NCBI GenBank assembly: GCA_050084515.1
Contig: CM114272.1
Span: forward strand, 51,584,001 to 51,648,000
DNA: 64,000 bases
Reading direction: 5' to 3'
DNA from: Blasia pusilla
Taxonomy: Eukaryota; Marchantiophyta; Marchantiopsida; Blasiales
Shown here: positions 1 through 12,000 of the stretch, one piece after another
Numbering within the stretch: position 1 is the stretch's first letter
Layout: the number at the start of each line of letters is the position of its first letter
The notes under the pieces: model-generated
Databases searched by the model: none
What the model saw: only the letters and a program-made list of their open reading frames with translations
What the model was told of the DNA's origin: nothing
Program-made: the position numbers and the translations under genes

Positions 1-182
1 TTCTCGCATCGTGGCGCATGTCCCTATCACCAATACCGCCCGCATCCACCCCATGCCTCGCTTGTGTCTCGCCCGTTTCCGGTCAACAACCACCTTAAAG
101 GCCAGATGGAGGCCAAAAAATAATTTCTTTGGTCCAATAAAAAACCAGCCCTCCCTCACAGACTTTGTCCGTGCACAACCCT
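1..182. mobile_element. Right end of a GC-rich TIR element, cut by the window edge
   Basis: Positions 159-182 read as an outward terminus (gactttgtccgtgcacaacc), the reverse complement of the CAAGGTTGCAC...GGACAAAGTC end that recurs near 16.1, 34.25, 36.0, 43.6 and 44.4 kb. The stretch from 1 also resembles sequence inside the copies near 33.7 and 43.9 kb (words such as ttctcgcatcgtg and cccgcatcc). The other end lies outside the window. There is no coding capacity. Family membership is inferred by eye. Confidence 0.45.
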
Positions 183-944
183 AATCTATGCTAGAGATAG
201 TTGGGGAGATCTCGCTCCTTCAACACATGCATACACCTTATCTTTAAACAACCATTCAATTGCTTCACTTGAAAAATACTATTTTTTCTGGGGTATATGT
301 CACTATAAGTAAATGGCGGTTGCCATAATTATGACATAAGTCCTCAAATACTTCCTTGTGAATTTTCCTTCTTTGATTGCTATCTATTGATATCTCAACC
401 TACAACCTTATGGATTCAATTCTTGGTTCCACTGGTAGAAGATCTTTTACATGAACAATGTCACGTAAGAATTCATTATTGTCACTCCTTACAGTAAGGG
501 AAAAGTTTTTTTTCACTTTTTCAAGAAACTAACCATGATTTGGACTTCTTCCAAACCTATTTAATTGTAGAAAACAAGAATTCCTAACCTTCCTATCATC
601 GTGCGCATACATATAGCTACACAATACATATCGTTGATCAGATCCATACCACACAATACCGATTTTCCCCAACATACGGGTAGATCCACACAAGTACAAA
701 AATCAACTCACACATATACATCAAGATCACACAACAAAAATAAGAGTAAAAACGGAAAACCCGACCTAAAACTCCACTCCTCAATCTACATCGGCATATC
801 GAGCCTCATCCACCCTATGTTGTCAGGGAATCCGGATGTTAACACCTTTGTCCTCACACACACGAGCAAGAATGGTGCTCCAACGACCCAACATGAGAAC
901 CATGTTGGGCCGTTGGATGATGTGAGGATGCCAATGCTCTAGTA
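183..944. other. Intergenic stretch with a short repeat shared with 16.1 kb
   Basis: No recognisable gene. An open frame of 113 codons at 601-942 has low-complexity His/Ser/Thr-rich composition and no recognised domain. Its first 60 bases (from gtgcgcatacat at 601) resemble 16127-16185 (gtgcgcatacacatcgctac), so it starts inside a dispersed repeat. Confidence 0.4.
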
Positions 945-3080
945 GATTAAGGTTTCATCATGATAAAGGATTTCTTAAGCATACCGAATGCATAGGGTTT
1001 GTATTGCAAGAAATTGTCCCACGTAAATCTTGAATGGTCATCAACTAATAGGATAGAGTACCTTGCTCTTAATAGTGAAGTAGTTTGAAAGACTTTGGAT
1101 GGGTCCTTCAAGGTTGATGTGAACTAGGAGGAGAGACACATGAGCTTGTCAAATTTTTGCCTAGATCTGTTGCCTCGTAAGCAGACTTCACGAGTGGATA
1201 GTTCTCCATTCAAGATAGGTAGTTCGGCACCATGTCATCTTTTCCTAACAACTTGAGGCTATTAGTGTTCAAATGTCAAAGTTGTTCATTCAAAACTTGT
1301 AGTGGGCTTGAGAATCTTGCTCATAGTTGAAGGATTGGCTTGCTAAGGAGTTGGAATCGATGTCCATAATTGACTTGTAAGCACACTTCACGATTGGATA
1401 GTTCTCCATTCAAGATAGGTAGTTCGGCACCATGTCATCTTTTCCTAACAACTTGAGGCCATCGGTGTTCAAATGTCAAATTTGTTCATTCCAAACTTGT
1501 AGTGGGCTTGAAAATCTTGCTCATAGTTGAGGGATTGGCTTGCTAAGGAGTTGGAATCAATGTCCATAATTGACTCCTTACGGTTTTTAATCTTTTGTAA
1601 GATCTTGCATCTTGTGGAATCAAAGACAACATACTTTCATCTTTTGTGTTTCAATGAATAGGCAGATGGATATGAGGTTGTGGGTTAAGATTGGGGTTTG
1701 CCATCGAGGCTCCAAAGAATATTTGGGATCATATTCAAAAGAAATTTTTGAGAAAATTGATTTTATGGAATATTGAGGTTTCGGTTTCCAAAAAGGTTAA
1801 AAAATAGGTGCCATGTGAATAATGGGAATTTCAGAAATTTTTTAGAGAAAAAAATCTTTAATTTCTGATTTATGGAAAACCCTATATGCCACACATGTTT
1901 TATAATATAATTTTCATCAAGGGCAATCATGTTACATTCCCAAGTAGTAGAATGGATCCAACCATCTCTTGTTGATTCTTTCAGTCCGTAATTCAAAGGT
2001 TTCTAAGATGTATAAAAACCTTTATGCTTAATCATATGGTTGTTGATATTATTATCAATGAACCACTTTTCCACTTGGTTAGTTGTAACAAATGCAAAGA
2101 TATCTCCAAAAGCTTCATCCTCACTTTTTGTAGTGATTGCTCAACTATTGCTCGTGTATTAGTAAGGAAGCTTCTTTGCTTCTTTTATGGTCTTGTTGAT
2201 CGATTATGGGGATCATCCCTAATATACCAGCATGCATTCAAATCTTGGCCTATCTTACCACATATTATGCTTTCTTCCTTACCGATGGTGCTATGGGTCT
2301 TGCCAATAAACTTGTTCATGCCCAAGCAAAAGGTTTAGTACCTTCTTGTGAATGTTTTGTTGCGCTCTTGTGATCTTCTTTCTTCATATTGATGCAAGAA
2401 TATTCCCTTCTCCAGGATGAACAAAGAGAAGTGTCATGAGTGCCATCTTGCTTGGGAAGCGAGGTCGCTGCGTCTCTTCTGTCCATGGAGTATGAGGATA
2501 TAAAGTTTAGGAAAAGCTTGCTTTTTCTCTCTCTCAACTAGAGAGTTTATGAAGTCTTTGTAAGAGTCATGGGCCACACCATTTATCATGGTGGTTACCA
2601 TGAAATCTTCATCCATTGAGACCTTGATTTCTTAGGTAAGGATATATAGTGGAGGACGAGTTTATCTTCATTGAATAAATTTTCCTATGCAATGCCCCGG
2701 TTTTGGTCATGCTTGTACTACTTCAAGTGTTATCCAAGCTTCCTTGGGAGGGTCTCTACATGTTTCAAGTTAGAGATTTGGACATCACCATAATTGCAAG
2801 GGCCTTTTGATTTCTCCTATTGAAGTCTTTTGTGGCTCAAGCATCCATGTTCTCTTTGGTGCCATTCACTATATTTCAGAAAATTATAAGCCATCAGAAT
2901 TGCCTTATTCATGGATTGCAAAGTGCCATAGTTGCTCTCATTGAGTTTGTGGCTCTCACTCAATTATGTAAGGGTACGTAAGGCTTGTCATGTTGATATG
3001 GATAGATACTCACTTGGATGGACATGAACGACTTACAATGCTAGTTCTCTCTGGCTCTTCTTCCTCCTTTCTCACATAAT
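945..3080 (-). pseudogene. Degenerate Ty1/copia relic (gag to N-terminal integrase)
   Basis: Read on the minus strand, this stretch is collinear with the better-preserved copia element at 10131-15114. The leader and Gag start map near 3080-2950. The middle of Gag maps at 2616-2434, where the translation keeps an AHDSYKDFINSLVERE segment matching AQDSYGDFINSLAVRE in the intact copy. The zinc-binding and catalytic N-terminal integrase region maps at about 1600-945. No frame is open for more than about 100 codons, and frameshifts and stops are abundant. Neither LTR nor any reverse transcriptase was found, so it is a truncated, old copy. CpG appears depleted relative to the 10-kb copy, as expected of methylated, decaying repeats. 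Confidence 0.8.
1177..1576. repeat. 200-bp tandem duplication inside the copia relic
   Basis: Unit 1 is 1177-1376 and unit 2 is 1377-1576. Both begin gtaagca(g/c)acttcacga and run through the same integrase-derived sequence with only a few substitutions. The intact element has one copy, so the duplication happened in or after this insertion. Confidence 0.85.
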
Positions 3081-3284
3081 TCATAATTCTGTCCTCTCCA
3101 ATCAACTCAATAACTATCTTAGTAGAGCATCAACTATTTTCCATGACCCCTCTAGGAAGTAGGAAGGAAGTCTTAAGAACTCCAAACTAGTTCTATGTTA
3201 TGTGACCTTGCGAGAATTTGGTTTGGAATCAGTTTGCTCCTTATCTTGTAGTTTATTTCAGCGTTCCGAATTGAGAACTAAGTC

Positions 3285-3372
3285 AACTTACTAAGCTTCA
3301 TTCTTAGGGACTGAGACGGAAGGAACTACTTGTTCCTTCCGTTTCAGTCCCTAAGAATGAAGCTTGTAAGTT
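3285..3372. repeat. Near-perfect 42-nt hairpin (inverted repeat)
   Basis: The left arm (3285-3326) and right arm (3332-3372) are reverse complements apart from one mismatch and one extra T, separated by a 5-nt loop (tactt). The arms start aacttac and close on ggaac/gttcc. An RNA from either strand would form a long stem of pre-miRNA size, but the near-perfect pairing also fits a small foldback element or recent inverted duplication. Confidence 0.85.
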
Positions 3373-4225
3373 GGGTTGTTACCGTTTACGTATTCCAAAA
3401 ATTACATGTCCGTTGTAGGAGGTTTAATTCGAAACGAAATCCCGATTCTCTCGGTGGCGTACCTGGCTATAACCACTCCAGAAATGAGATTCTTTTCGCT
3501 GCAGCTCCTCGATGCTTGAAGGTGGGCGGTATATGTTGAATCTCTCATGGAGAAGTGTTCTCATGAGAGTCTTGAAGCCTTCCAGACACTCCTTAGTGGA
3601 TCATGAAATAGGACCCGAGTCTTCGAAACCTAGTTGACATGATATTTGGAAGACCTGCGAGTACGAATTAAGGTCCCTCTCTCTACACTTTCGAAGGGTG
3701 GTCGGCTGCCTTAGAAAGATACGTATAAGTAAAAAAAAGAACATGAAACTTGTGTCCATGATTGAGGATGCTGGAAAATTCAAGAGATGTCTTAGACGCT
3801 AGCCCCGAAATTCCACCATGTTTCATCTGCGAGACTGGAGTTGCATCATAGACCGAGTCATAATTCAATCTAAATTCTTGTCGGGAAAGACACATAAGGA
3901 CTCTCATAGGGCGATAGATGTTGGCACTGCGTTCTGCAGATTCAGTGCCGAGGGTATGAGATCGCAGCCTTAGCTTCGATGGCTGATTCGGATAAACCAA
4001 ATTCTCTACTCAGTTTGAATTCAAAAACCACTACTTCCGTTACTTGCACATGGACAACTCGAGCCAAATGATGGGCCTCTGGATACATGTGCTTCGATCA
4101 GACTCGGCCGTGTTTCACCTACATTATGCAGCAGATCTGGTCTGGATTATGGAGCAGTCGACTTTCCCGACGAATCACATTCAATTCCCCACGTTAATGT
4201 TATAGAGCCGGTTCACGTAGGTTCG

Positions 4226-4381
4226 CGAAAGTGCGTAGGTTCGATGAGCTGCAGCAGCAGTGCATTGTTGCTCAGGCACTCCTCCTCAGGAGTCTTCAGG
4301 ACCCGAAAGTGCGTATGTTAGATGAGCGGCAGCAGTAGTGCATTGTTGCTCAGGCACTCCTCCTCAGGAGTCTTCAGGACT
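4226..4381. repeat. 78-bp tandem duplication
   Basis: Two units, 4226-4303 and 4304-4381, each start cgaaagtgcgta(g/t)gtt and end with gagtcttcaggac, differing at a handful of positions. Each unit carries a small ctcct...aggag stem. No gene is recognisable around it. Confidence 0.85.
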
Positions 4382-6228
4382 ACCGTCGATTGCTAATTTC
4401 AATAAGCCTTCAGATCTCCTCTCCATGACAATATGCTCAGAATCTCTACGAGTGCCTCTCTAGGTCAGTTTCATTCGTTGCATAAGCAAATCTTAAGACA
4501 TTGCTCGTTCTAAGCCGTAGATCTGGAGCTCCTCAAGAATGTCGCCTCGTTAGCTCATTCTTGAAGCTTACTCTCGAAGTTCCTCGATTAGTTCTGTGGA
4601 GTAGTATTCATAATTAATTCGAGAAAGGGGTAAATGATTCTCAAGAAGTTACGCATCTAGCTCTCCATTGCAGCGCACTCGCTCGGGATCTGCGATCGAA
4701 TTCATACCGGTTACTGATCATCACCAGGTTGCAGGAGCATGACTTGACACTGAAAGAATTCTAAGTTTGAAGTTTACCGTACTCAACAGAGACCTTCTCA
4801 GCCAGCCGAAGAGGCATGCTCATTCCGTACTTTTGAAATTGAACCCCAAATCGACAAGTTCGTATTCAGATCGCCCATTGCCATAACCTGGCAGCCCGCT
4901 TGTTTTGGAGGACTCTCTCTGCAGGAGCGATCGCTCTTATGGTGATGCAATTGTAGATCTGCGCTTGTCCATAAAAATTCGGGGCCGCTGTACGTAAGAA
5001 TATCTCCTATGGCATCGTAGAGAGGGACGAACTACCGTATACGCAGAGCAGTCTTTCGTTTCCTGCTGACGTTGTAGAGAAACGTGGGCGTGCTTGGCGG
5101 ATACAGATATGGGACTCTGCAGTCTGGAGCTACCCCATGCTGCAATTGAACCCTCAAAGGGAGCGAGAGTTAGTTGACGGCGAGAGCTATCTTTGAAGAC
5201 CACAAGTGCACTCCCACAAGGATTGCAGCCCTATAGCTGCTGCAACGCAATTGAGTGACAAGCTCTCGCATTTAGAATAATCGGGTGACAGCAATTCCAA
5301 GCAGAGAAGTTGAAGAAGGCTTCTCCCCGGGAGGCAGAGACACCTCATTCATCCTTCACGAACAAGATGATATCTCGGACGTCGGGATTTATCAGTAGAT
5401 AATGCTATGGACTAAGGAAAAGCAGAAAACAAGATCGAGAACCCGTAATTAAGAAAACAAAGGAACCCAACAAGAACGTACTACGTTAACTGTTCTCGAG
5501 ATCCGAAGAAGGCTATGAGATCCTAGATAAGACTGCAATTTCCAGGCATTGAAAATTTCCAGGGCTTTCCCAATGGAGGGGTATCCTTTCCCCGAGTTGA
5601 CGATGACGCATGCTCTCCAGATAATCCTCGTTTGGTACTTGCAAATCGGTGCCTCTGGATTCATGATGGCTGAAAACGTACCGGACTTGGTTGGAACTAA
5701 ATGAGGGATGTTCACAGACAACCTTCAAGTTGCAATTGCTTCATCGAGAGATTCGTTCTTACAAAAACCGGGATCATCTATCAAAAGAATGAATGCGGCC
5801 ATTCGACTCGACTAATGTCAACATCTCATAATCCCTTACCGGAGATTAATTACCTAACCTCCAGGGGTCCTGCAAACCGAGTGCTTGAAGATGCTTGGCA
5901 GGTGCTCTAGGTAAGACTACCCTGCACGACACACACTTACCTGTCATGAATGTGTGGTTGATACACAGAGGCCACTGGGCTCCCTTTGGACTACAAAATC
6001 AAATGCGGCGGTGTTAGATTATGCGTCATTCTATCAATACGTGATTGGGTAGGCTGCTAATTTTGAAGTGCTTGATCTTCTTGTGTCAAAGCTCAAGTGG
6101 ACCCACACATTTCTGCTGGCAGTGAGTCAGATATGTAGATGCATCACCTGCGATCCAGTCTACTCTTCCGTATACTGATGTGGACGGGACATTCTTACAG
6201 TTTCCTCAGCTTTGGCTTGAATCACAGT

Positions 6229-6263
6229 TATGATGCGTCCATGATGCGTCCATGATGCGCCGG
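6229..6263. repeat. Three copies of a 12-bp unit
   Basis: atgatgcgtcc is repeated three times in tandem, the last copy reading atgatgcgccg. Simple local slippage repeat. Confidence 0.75.
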
Positions 6264-7154
6264 GACACCGGCGTCGGAGCATCCAATTCAAGAGGGGAAC
6301 GGCTCCAAATTTCGAAGCTTACCAGTAAATTGATAACCGCTCCTCTGACCCGGAGGCATCCATCCGAACTTCAATGAGTTCATCGAGAACAGGTAATTGT
6401 CGAAGCTTCAGAATTCAAACTGTATTGGATGTAATGCTCATACCTGTCTTTTAGACGGAAACCCCATCGACCTCACATGCTGTTTACGGAGAAGACCATG
6501 TACCTCGTCCAGTCATGAAAAACTCGCAGAATCAATGGCATAGCCAGTTCCCTGGTACCACCTGTCCATTCATATGTATGAGATTCCAGGTCAAGCTCCA
6601 GCGAAGGACCTAGGTTCGTGCTTAGCTGGGCAATTTAGAGATGCTAGAGATGGAAGCTTTAATGGACCGGCCGAAGCAAGAGTAGTAGATCTGAATGAAG
6701 TGATTGACATAGGAATCGGACACAAACGAATATTAAACCAAAACGAAAAGCTACTTGCGAGCTGACGGCCTGCTTCCATGACTGTTTTACTTGTACATGT
6801 CACACAGGAGAGTATCGATGGACTGTGTCACATATAAAACGAACTTCAGACAGAGCAAACAAACCACACCAGATACAGCACTTTCTAGGTGGCGAGCTAA
6901 TCGCCTTCTTCCTGCAGTGCGATGAGATCAATGCGCCTGGCTGGATACAGTGTATTCTTCCATGAATTGGATAGGAGATTACGGGACATATCCATGAATG
7001 TCCCACTGTGACACGATCCGTTCAACCGGCCCATTCATTCATACATTCATTATGCTAGTAGTACGTATCGGCGGCTGGGCAAACCTCCTGCAGAAAGAAA
7101 CAAAAATGCTTGCCATTAGCCGGAAATTCTTTCTTCCAGTATTAACCATGCCAG

Positions 7155-7180
7155 CGTGCGTGCGTGCGTGCGTGCGTGCA
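7155..7180. repeat. GCGT tetranucleotide microsatellite
   Basis: About six uninterrupted GCGT/GTGC units follow ccatgcca. Confidence 0.85.
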
Positions 7181-10125
7181 GCAACCCCCATCCAGCGAGA
7201 GTGTTCGACCTACTGCACAAACCGTATCGACTTGAACGTCAGTTCTACCCTTATTCGATTTTGGCTCCTTGGAACACGGCACCTAGTGCTCCTATCCTCC
7301 CGGCCAGTTTGTTCCATGCACGCATCACCCTCTGGGTCTCCGATTAGTCCTGATCTGCGTACCGTCTCGTTTCCATGGCCTCCACAATTGGTCAGGCTCG
7401 CTGTTATATATAGACGACTCGTATGCATCCATTGAGTTCCAAGCGCATCGAAACAGCTAAGCTATCCAGTATTCATGGGTTTCCATTTGTATCGTCGATA
7501 TTCCATGCGGATTCCTTCTTGCATTCGCACTAAAATAGACGACTTGGTGGTGGGTTTAGGCACATCCGATTGCATAGCGCGAGAGGAATAAGGTAAGTCT
7601 CAAGAGCTTATTCATAGTGAGCTTTCACGAGACGTAGAGTTACGGGATTATCTCCATCGTTGTTCATCACCCCACCAGAGAAACTAATTAGCTTCTATAG
7701 TCATTTTAATTTTCTTTAATTGTCGCTGAAGTTGTCTAGAATTCTAGGGACTCCCTAGACGCCTAGAGTCTACACATAGCCTCCGCGAGGTGTTGTCCAT
7801 TCCCTTTGATTTTCGAACACTGCTCCAAAGAATTACTTTGGAGCTCAGTTTTGGGGTGATTACCGTCCTTCATTAGTAGTGCGAATCTAAATTAACTACG
7901 AGTAATTACCCCGATTACACTCACAGCGCATCCTAAACGTACCCGTAGACCCGTAGTTTTGAGGTGATCACCTGTAGACTACTCTGCGGCACGGGCGGCA
8001 ACTATTCCTTCTCATGGGATATTCTGAAAAGAAGAATCCATGAGAAAAGTAACGGTCATTTTTATTAAAATTAGCCTTTTTCACCATGTTTCTCAAGTTT
8101 CAATATGAGGAAGCGATTATTTAAATCAATTCTCACTCTCCTGCTGCCACGCACGTATTACGAGTGCAGAGACTCCACAAGTTAGTATGGGATAACTTTT
8201 CAATTCTAGATAAGTTTGGATTTATTCCATTCCGTGTTAGCACCTGTCTACTAACCCTCCATTTAACCACCCCTATTCCATATAACCCTCCCCTCCCTAT
8301 TCTCCCTTGATATTAAGATTCTCCCTTGTTCTAAGCGTTCTTATAAGTTTGTCATCCCACACCATTGCAACTTTCACACATGAAAATCTCTCCTCGAGAA
8401 GGATCTGATATTCGAGTCCCATGAGAGTCTCTGTATTTCTCTTGCTAGCTCGATTCGAACACGACTGTTGAGTCACTGCACGCCCCGGAAACTCTGGATC
8501 CATTCCAGTGCTCGGGGTTTTCGATCGCAACCTCTTCGCAAAATGATACTCAATCCTAACAAGTATGTAGATCCGTCGGACTCGCTCCAAACCATTGAAT
8601 TGGTCCCCCGGAATGGTTCGCATCCCGGCGGAGTCGCGGACGACGATGGTCCGCTTCTACGCTCAGTGTAGAAGTGGAGCATAGTGTACGCTGCGAAGAG
8701 AATCCCGAGGTGGATACGATACCATCACACGATATACGATCCACTGCTCGAATCCAGCGCAGTGACAGCGTGCTATCCTTGATTGAACGTGAGTTACGTA
8801 TCGGGCGGACTTGGACTTGGACCACACGGTCCATTTAGATCTCTAGGTTCCCGATGGGTTTAAGAGCCAAGCCAGGTGCTCTTGGACAAAGCGGGACAGT
8901 GCAGCACTGCACCTGCGGACTAAATATCGAAATCGTGCTAGAGTCAACTAGACTGCTTCCTAGCCCATGGAATCACGGAGCCTTACCCATGTGCTCGAAT
9001 GGGATCTTGTCCATGGAAGCAATAATTGCTGCCCTTACTTCGAGTCTTCGATTAAGTTGCGTAGTCGACCTCCGACAACCCGCACTCTCTCACACGCGCA
9101 AGAGTGTTGCTTGTGCAGAAGTGCATGTACGCATTGCTCTCCCCGGGCTCGGTTCCGGTAGCGCTGTGCGTGCACAATTTTACAAAAGGGCACATGAGAC
9201 ACATATCCCGTCACGAGAAATCCAAGCGCGTTTGAATTCGTTGGAAGTGTAATCCTTCGTCTCTCGAAAAGGTTTGACTCCACCACTCCCCGCCTAGGAT
9301 TTTGTGAACGTCAAGGCCTGATGTCGTGTACGCTGCGGGGACTCGCGCAGAAGTTTGGAGAAAAGCACGAAACACGGTTCAGACATTGTGAGTCAATTGC
9401 AGCGCTGTGCGCGAGCTTCCACTGCATGGAAGTGTAGTTTACGATCTCGTCCCCTTCTGCTTTCATTCCGGATGCGTTTTCCATCTTGTGCACGGTCTCG
9501 CAGCATCCACAGATCCAAAAGGAACCCTCACGCCGTGACCTTTTCAAGCTAACTTGGAATCTAAACAGACACTCGCAAACTTCTCACCATTGAATGCAAT
9601 AGAGAGCTACAGCGTGCTACAGTAACTCTCGAGCGTTGTCAGTATTAGGGAGGGCCCGGGAAAAGCACCAAAGGTGCTGGCCACTATCACGGAGCCTCAT
9701 TATTATGGAATCCCGGACAGGTCTCTCGGACTCTCTCCTCTCCCTAACTAGTATGGCAACATCTACCCAACTTGTTTCTTGAAGGTACCGAGTCTACCGA
9801 GTACCGACTGATGAGTATTTAATTCGGAACTCGACATGAATTGTTGGGAACTTGTTGCTTCTGAACGCGCTTAGGTTCTAGCCTGTATAGGTGGAATGTA
9901 GGGAAGGCTCACCTTCTCTCATGAGGAAACGAGGAAATCAATGTAAATACCACAAATAAACCCATAATTCTCATGTACGGAAGAAGTTGAGGACCTGGTT
10001 TGAAAAAGCAGATTCTCATTGGGTGAGATTAAGGCCAACTTGGTTCGTTTCAGAATGGGAAGAAACCACGTTTGGGAAAAAAATTTACATCACTCATATT
10101 CATAGAGAATCTGGACTTTAGTATC

Positions 10126-10130
10126 AAAAC
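10126..10130. repeat. Target-site duplication AAAAC, left copy
   Basis: Matches 15115-15119 exactly, the 5-bp size expected for copia integration. Confidence 0.9.
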
Positions 10131-10319
10131 TGTTGGAATGTGTAAACAAACAGACTTCAACGTAAACGCTGCAAGGCAAGTTGGGTGCAACGTAAACGCT
10201 GCATAGACGAGTTAGGCTCCAATCAAACAGCATACAACGAGCACTTAACTCATGTATAAAACTCTTCACATGGTGTGACCATTTAATTCCGCTCAGCAGA
10301 ATTGTTGAAATAAACTTCA
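10131..10319 (+). repeat. 5' LTR of the copia element
   Basis: 189 bp running from tgttggaatg to aaacttca. A TATA box (tataaa, 10255-10260) lies about 65 bp before its end and probably sets the transcription start. Compared with the 3' LTR it lacks 27 bp after gtgtaaac. The missing block is bounded by GTAAAC in the 3' LTR, so a microhomology deletion in this copy is the simplest reading. Confidence 0.94.
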
Positions 10320-10333
10320 TGGTATCAGAGCAG
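10320..10333 (+). other. Primer-binding site (initiator tRNA-Met)
   Basis: Directly after the 5' LTR the sequence is tggtatcagagcagg, the standard plant copia PBS complementary to the 3' end of tRNA-iMet. Confidence 0.92.
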
Positions 10334-10738
10334 GTTTCATGTGAGATTTCTAACAATTTCTTACAAACTGAAACTCGTGCATATTACGCGTGAGATCTCT
10401 AGCAATTTCTCACAAGCTGCAACTGCACCTGAGCAGTTTACGAGAGCTACTTCCTACTCCGAGTGAGATTGGTACTCATATACAGAGAGAATAGGACAGG
10501 CAGAACTCTGTATCCTTTTGACAGGGACAGTAAGCATACTCCTAATAGAGGTACTCATATATAGAGAGAATAGGACAGGCAGAACTTTGTACCCTTTTGA
10601 TAGGGACAGTAAGCATACTCCCAATAGAGGGACAAATATCAAGCTGAGAGAAGAGGAAGAAGACTAGCAATCTGAAGTCGATCATATGCAGGCAAGGAGG
10701 ACCAGCAAGATCGAAGCGAGCACCTATCAAGATCAAAG
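10334..10738 (+). repeat. Copia untranslated leader with two tandem duplications
   Basis: A unit beginning gtgagat(t/c)tctaacaattt occurs at 10341 and 10390 (period 49). A 79-bp unit beginning ggtactcatata occurs at 10471 and 10550, with few differences. No coding sequence is seen. The leader may hold packaging or dimerisation signals; that is inference. Confidence 0.75.
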
Positions 10739-11577
10739 ATGACGAGCCTTACCGACAACATATTGAGTGACACAAGCTCGATGAGAGCAATTACGGCACT
10801 TGGCGATACAGGATGAAGGCCATTCTGATGGCATCTGATCTTTACGATATAGTTGATGGCAGAGAAGAGAAGACCTCGAATATGGATGCTCGAGCCACGA
10901 AAGACTTCGAGAAGAGAGATCGAAAGGCCCTTGGAATTCTGATGATGTCAACGAGAGATTCTCAAATCCCTCATTTGAAACATGCAAAGACCTCCAAGGA
11001 AGCTTGGACTACACTTGAAGCGGTTCATGCTAGCACAAGCATGACCAGAAAACTCGCATTGCAGAGGCGAATTTACTCAATGAAGATGAGCTCGACCTCG
11101 ACTATGTATTCACACCTCAGCATTATGAAAGAGCTAAGAGATGATTTGGCAGAAGTTAAGGTCTTAATTGATGATGAAACCATGGCAGCCACTATGATGA
11201 ATAGTGTGGCCCAAGACTCCTACGGGGACTTCATAAACTCTTTAGCCGTGAGAGAAAAGACGCCTACTTTTTCTGAACTATGCACACTCCTACTTGACGA
11301 AGAAAGGAGACGCAACGACCTTGCTGCCCAAGAAGGACAAGAATCAGGACCTAGCGCTCTATTCAGCCAGAAGAAGGGAACATTCCCTCGTCAATATGAA
11401 GAAAGGCGATCACAAGAGCGCAACACATCCGGACCAAAGGCCCAAACCTTCCGCACCATCGAGAAAAAGTTCAATGGTAAGACCTATAGCACTACCAGTA
11501 AGAAGGAGTGCACAATATGCGGTAAGATTGGCCATGACTCCAATCAATGTTGGTACAGGAATGATCGCCACAATTGA
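10739..11577 (+). pseudogene. Copia gag region (capsid plus zinc knuckle)
   Basis: This encodes the structural Gag of the retroelement, which packages the RNA into particles. An ATG at 10739 opens a frame that runs into the main one only if a single base is missing around 10771-10776; the main frame is open from 10771 after a TGA at 10768. The first internal ATG is 10813, giving 254 codons. The N-terminal KLDESNYGTWRYRMKAIL region is typical of UBN2/copia-type Gag, and 11509-11550 encodes a CX2CX4HX4C zinc knuckle. The frame stops at TGA 11575-11577 and continues in the same frame three bases later. Start loss and the stop suggest a non-functional copy. Programmed stop bypass cannot be excluded. 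Confidence 0.85.
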
Positions 11578-11580
11578 TCA

Positions 11581-12000
11581 ATGAGACCACAAGAAAAGCA
11601 ACGAAGCTTCCTCGCCGAGAATGGGAGAAGCAATCGAGCACTCACACCAGAAAGTGAAGATGATGCACGAGGACTTATCTCGGCATTGGTTACGACAAAC
11701 CAAGTGGACAAGTGGTTCATTGATAGCGGCGCCAGCAATCACATGATCAAAAATAAAGGTTGGTTCACATCTTACAAACCTTTGATGAATGGACCTGAAG
11801 TATCAATGGGAGACGACTCCATTCACTCTGCGATTGGGGAAGGAGATGTGCAAGTGACATTGCCCTCAGGTGAAGATTATACAATCAAGGATGTGTGGCA
11901 TATTCCAGCTTTAACACACAACCTTATCTCCATCGGCCAGATCACCGAAAGAGAGAATATGAAGGTTGTTTTTGATTCCAAAAGATGCGAGTTCTTATGA
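11581..12000 (+). pseudogene. Copia protease and start of integrase region
   Basis: In the same frame as gag, this segment encodes the aspartic protease with the catalytic D-S-G triad in WFIDSGASNHM (Asp codon at 11722). The conserved VWHIPALTHNLISIGQ block of the copia protease/pre-integrase junction follows. It ends at a TGA (11998-12000), after which the frame stays open and collinear with the integrase. The stop therefore looks like a point nonsense mutation and not a natural protein end. Confidence 0.9.

Larger units (their letters stand above)
3373..10125. other. Long stretch without a recognisable gene
   Basis: Base composition is higher in GC than the flanking AT-rich repeats and many short open frames occur on both strands (longest 145 codons at 6998-7435). 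None shows a recognisable domain, codon pattern or splice structure. It holds a 78-bp tandem duplication (4226-4381), a short 12-bp repeat (6229-6263) and a GCGT microsatellite (about 7155-7180). It could be upstream or untranslated sequence of genes outside view, or unrecognised decayed repeats. Confidence 0.4.

Noticed and set aside
8297-9547. Several overlapping frames of 60-132 codons on both strands at 8.3-9.5 kb
   Set aside because: No domain, no shared codon bias and heavy mutual overlap. GC-rich non-coding DNA gives such frames by chance.
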